A stretch of DNA of 15,027 nucleotides from Hyphomicrobiales bacterium (GTDB lineage: Bacteria; Pseudomonadota; Alphaproteobacteria; Rhizobiales; Xanthobacteraceae), in contig JACQDO010000226.1 in assembly GCA_016201085.1 (NCBI GenBank), positions 1 through 15,027 of the forward strand. The letters run 5' to 3'. Below, one piece after another: positions 14,359 to 15,027 of the stretch. The notes under the pieces are model-generated. The model saw only the letters and a list, made by a program, of their open reading frames with translations, made no database searches and was not told where the DNA came from. The position numbers and the translations under genes are program-made. The first letter of the stretch is position 1. Every line of letters starts with the position of its first letter.

Positions 14359-15027
14359 TTATTTCAGCCGCTTGGCCGCTTCCTGCGCCAGGCTCAGATC
14401 GACGTATTTCTTGATGTCGATCTTCTTCTTCACGAAGCCGAGGTCCTGGGTGACGTCGACATTGCGCTGCAACGCCTCGACGTTCGGGATCAAGTTGGGA
14501 TCGCGATAGGTATCGGACTTGCTGAACAGCCAGCCGAACCGCTCGGGCGGCACCTTGGTGATCTTGGAGGCGATTTGGGCGACTTCGGCTTGGTTCTTTG
14601 GGTCCTGATACCAGCGGGTGATGATCAGCATGTCTTCCATGAAATCGATCAGGGCGGCGCGATTCTTGTCGATGAACGACTTGCGCGCCGTCCACACGAT
14701 CATCTGCGTCACGCCGAGCGCCTCGCGCTGCTCGAACAGCACCTTGCCTTCTTCCTTGAGCTTGGGATTGAACGAGAACGGCAGCACCGCCGGAATGAGG
14801 TCCGCCTTCTTCTCCAAGAGCATCGCCGGCATGGCTGGCAGCGGGCCTTCCAGCATGGTGTAGTCGCGCTTTTCCTCGAGCCCGTGCTTCTTGAGCGCGG
14901 CGCGTAGCGCGACGTCGACGGCGCTGCCGCCGCCGTTGGTGCCGACCACCTTGCCCTTGATGTCCTCGATCTTGTTGATGCCGCTGTCCTTGCGGACATA
15001 GAACTGCTCGCTGAAATAGCCGGGCAC
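14359..15027 (-). CDS. ABC transporter substrate-binding protein (nitrate/sulfonate/taurine type), C-terminal part, N-terminus outside window
   Basis: 222 codons are visible, ending with TAA at 14359. The frame is open to the right edge; the first visible codon, GTG, is internal because the protein begins in mid-domain. The sequence fits the SsuA/TauA/NrtA (NMT1-like) periplasmic binding fold: FYVRKDSGINKIEDIKGKVV with GTNGGGSAVDVALRAAL (the first ligand-contact loop), LPAMPAMLLEKKADLIPAV, and a C-terminal helical part around LIDFMEDMLIITRWYQDP. These proteins capture a small anion or organic substrate in the periplasm and deliver it to an inner-membrane ABC permease. The ligand cannot be told from this part. 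The permease and ATPase genes are not in the window. A strong terminator follows the stop, so this is the last gene of its transcript. Confidence 0.88.
   Translation of the reverse strand: MPGYFSEQFYVRKDSGINKIEDIKGKVVGTNGGGSAVDVALRAALKKHGLEEKRDYTMLEGPLPAMPAMLLEKKADLIPAVLPFSFNPKLKEEGKVLFEQREALGVTQMIVWTARKSFIDKNRAALIDFMEDMLIITRWYQDPKNQAEVAQIASKITKVPPERFGWLFSKSDTYRDPNLIPNVEALQRNVDVTQDLGFVKKKIDIKKYVDLSLAQEAAKRLK

Noticed and set aside
13660..14907. 415-residue plus-strand open frame spanning the DUF1993 gene and the transporter gene
   Set aside because: It crosses two well-supported genes in a wrong frame and runs through the terminator hairpin. Its translation has no family features.

Overview
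The window looks like chromosomal DNA of a GC-rich alphaproteobacterium, most likely a Rhizobiales/Bradyrhizobium-type organism. This rests on the base composition, the style of the TPR repeats, the TonB/ExbB/ExbD type, and an Irr/ICE-like inverted repeat in front of the TonB-dependent receptor. The genus is an inference. I see no tRNA, rRNA, CRISPR array, insertion sequence or integrase.

Layout. At the left edge (1-462, +) is the 3' end of a SUMT-type uroporphyrinogen-III C-methyltransferase. Converging on it, with 12 bp between the stop codons, is one giant minus-strand gene (475-6768). It encodes a 2097-residue exported protein made almost entirely of 58 tandem 34-residue TPR units. Its upstream region (6769-7094) is rich in short dyads. 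Next come a small exported NlpC/P60/CHAP-like protein (7095-7682, -) and an AT-rich spacer.

From 13432 down to 7959 every gene lies on the minus strand. In order of transcription they are: a TonB-dependent siderophore-type receptor, a predicted outer-membrane beta-barrel, a CusF-like copper-binding periplasmic protein, then exbB, exbD and tonB. Together they form a plausible self-contained outer-membrane metal uptake locus: receptor, periplasmic metal binder, and inner-membrane energizer with TonB. The barrel gene is much less GC-rich than its neighbours and looks like a later insertion. The TonB protein lacks the first part of the usual C-terminal domain. The receptor has an ICE-like operator and a nested hairpin in its leader.

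To the right, a DUF1993-type gene (13766-14287, +) diverges from the receptor. It converges on a nitrate/sulfonate-type ABC transporter substrate-binding protein (14359 to the right edge, -, N-terminus missing), and the two share a strong hairpin terminator.

The most unusual item is the giant TPR solenoid. It has near-perfect 34-residue tiling, signs of a three-unit (102-residue, 306-bp) higher-order repeat, one 25-residue unit and one decayed unit. Next most interesting is the mixed iron/copper TonB locus with an inserted low-GC barrel gene.
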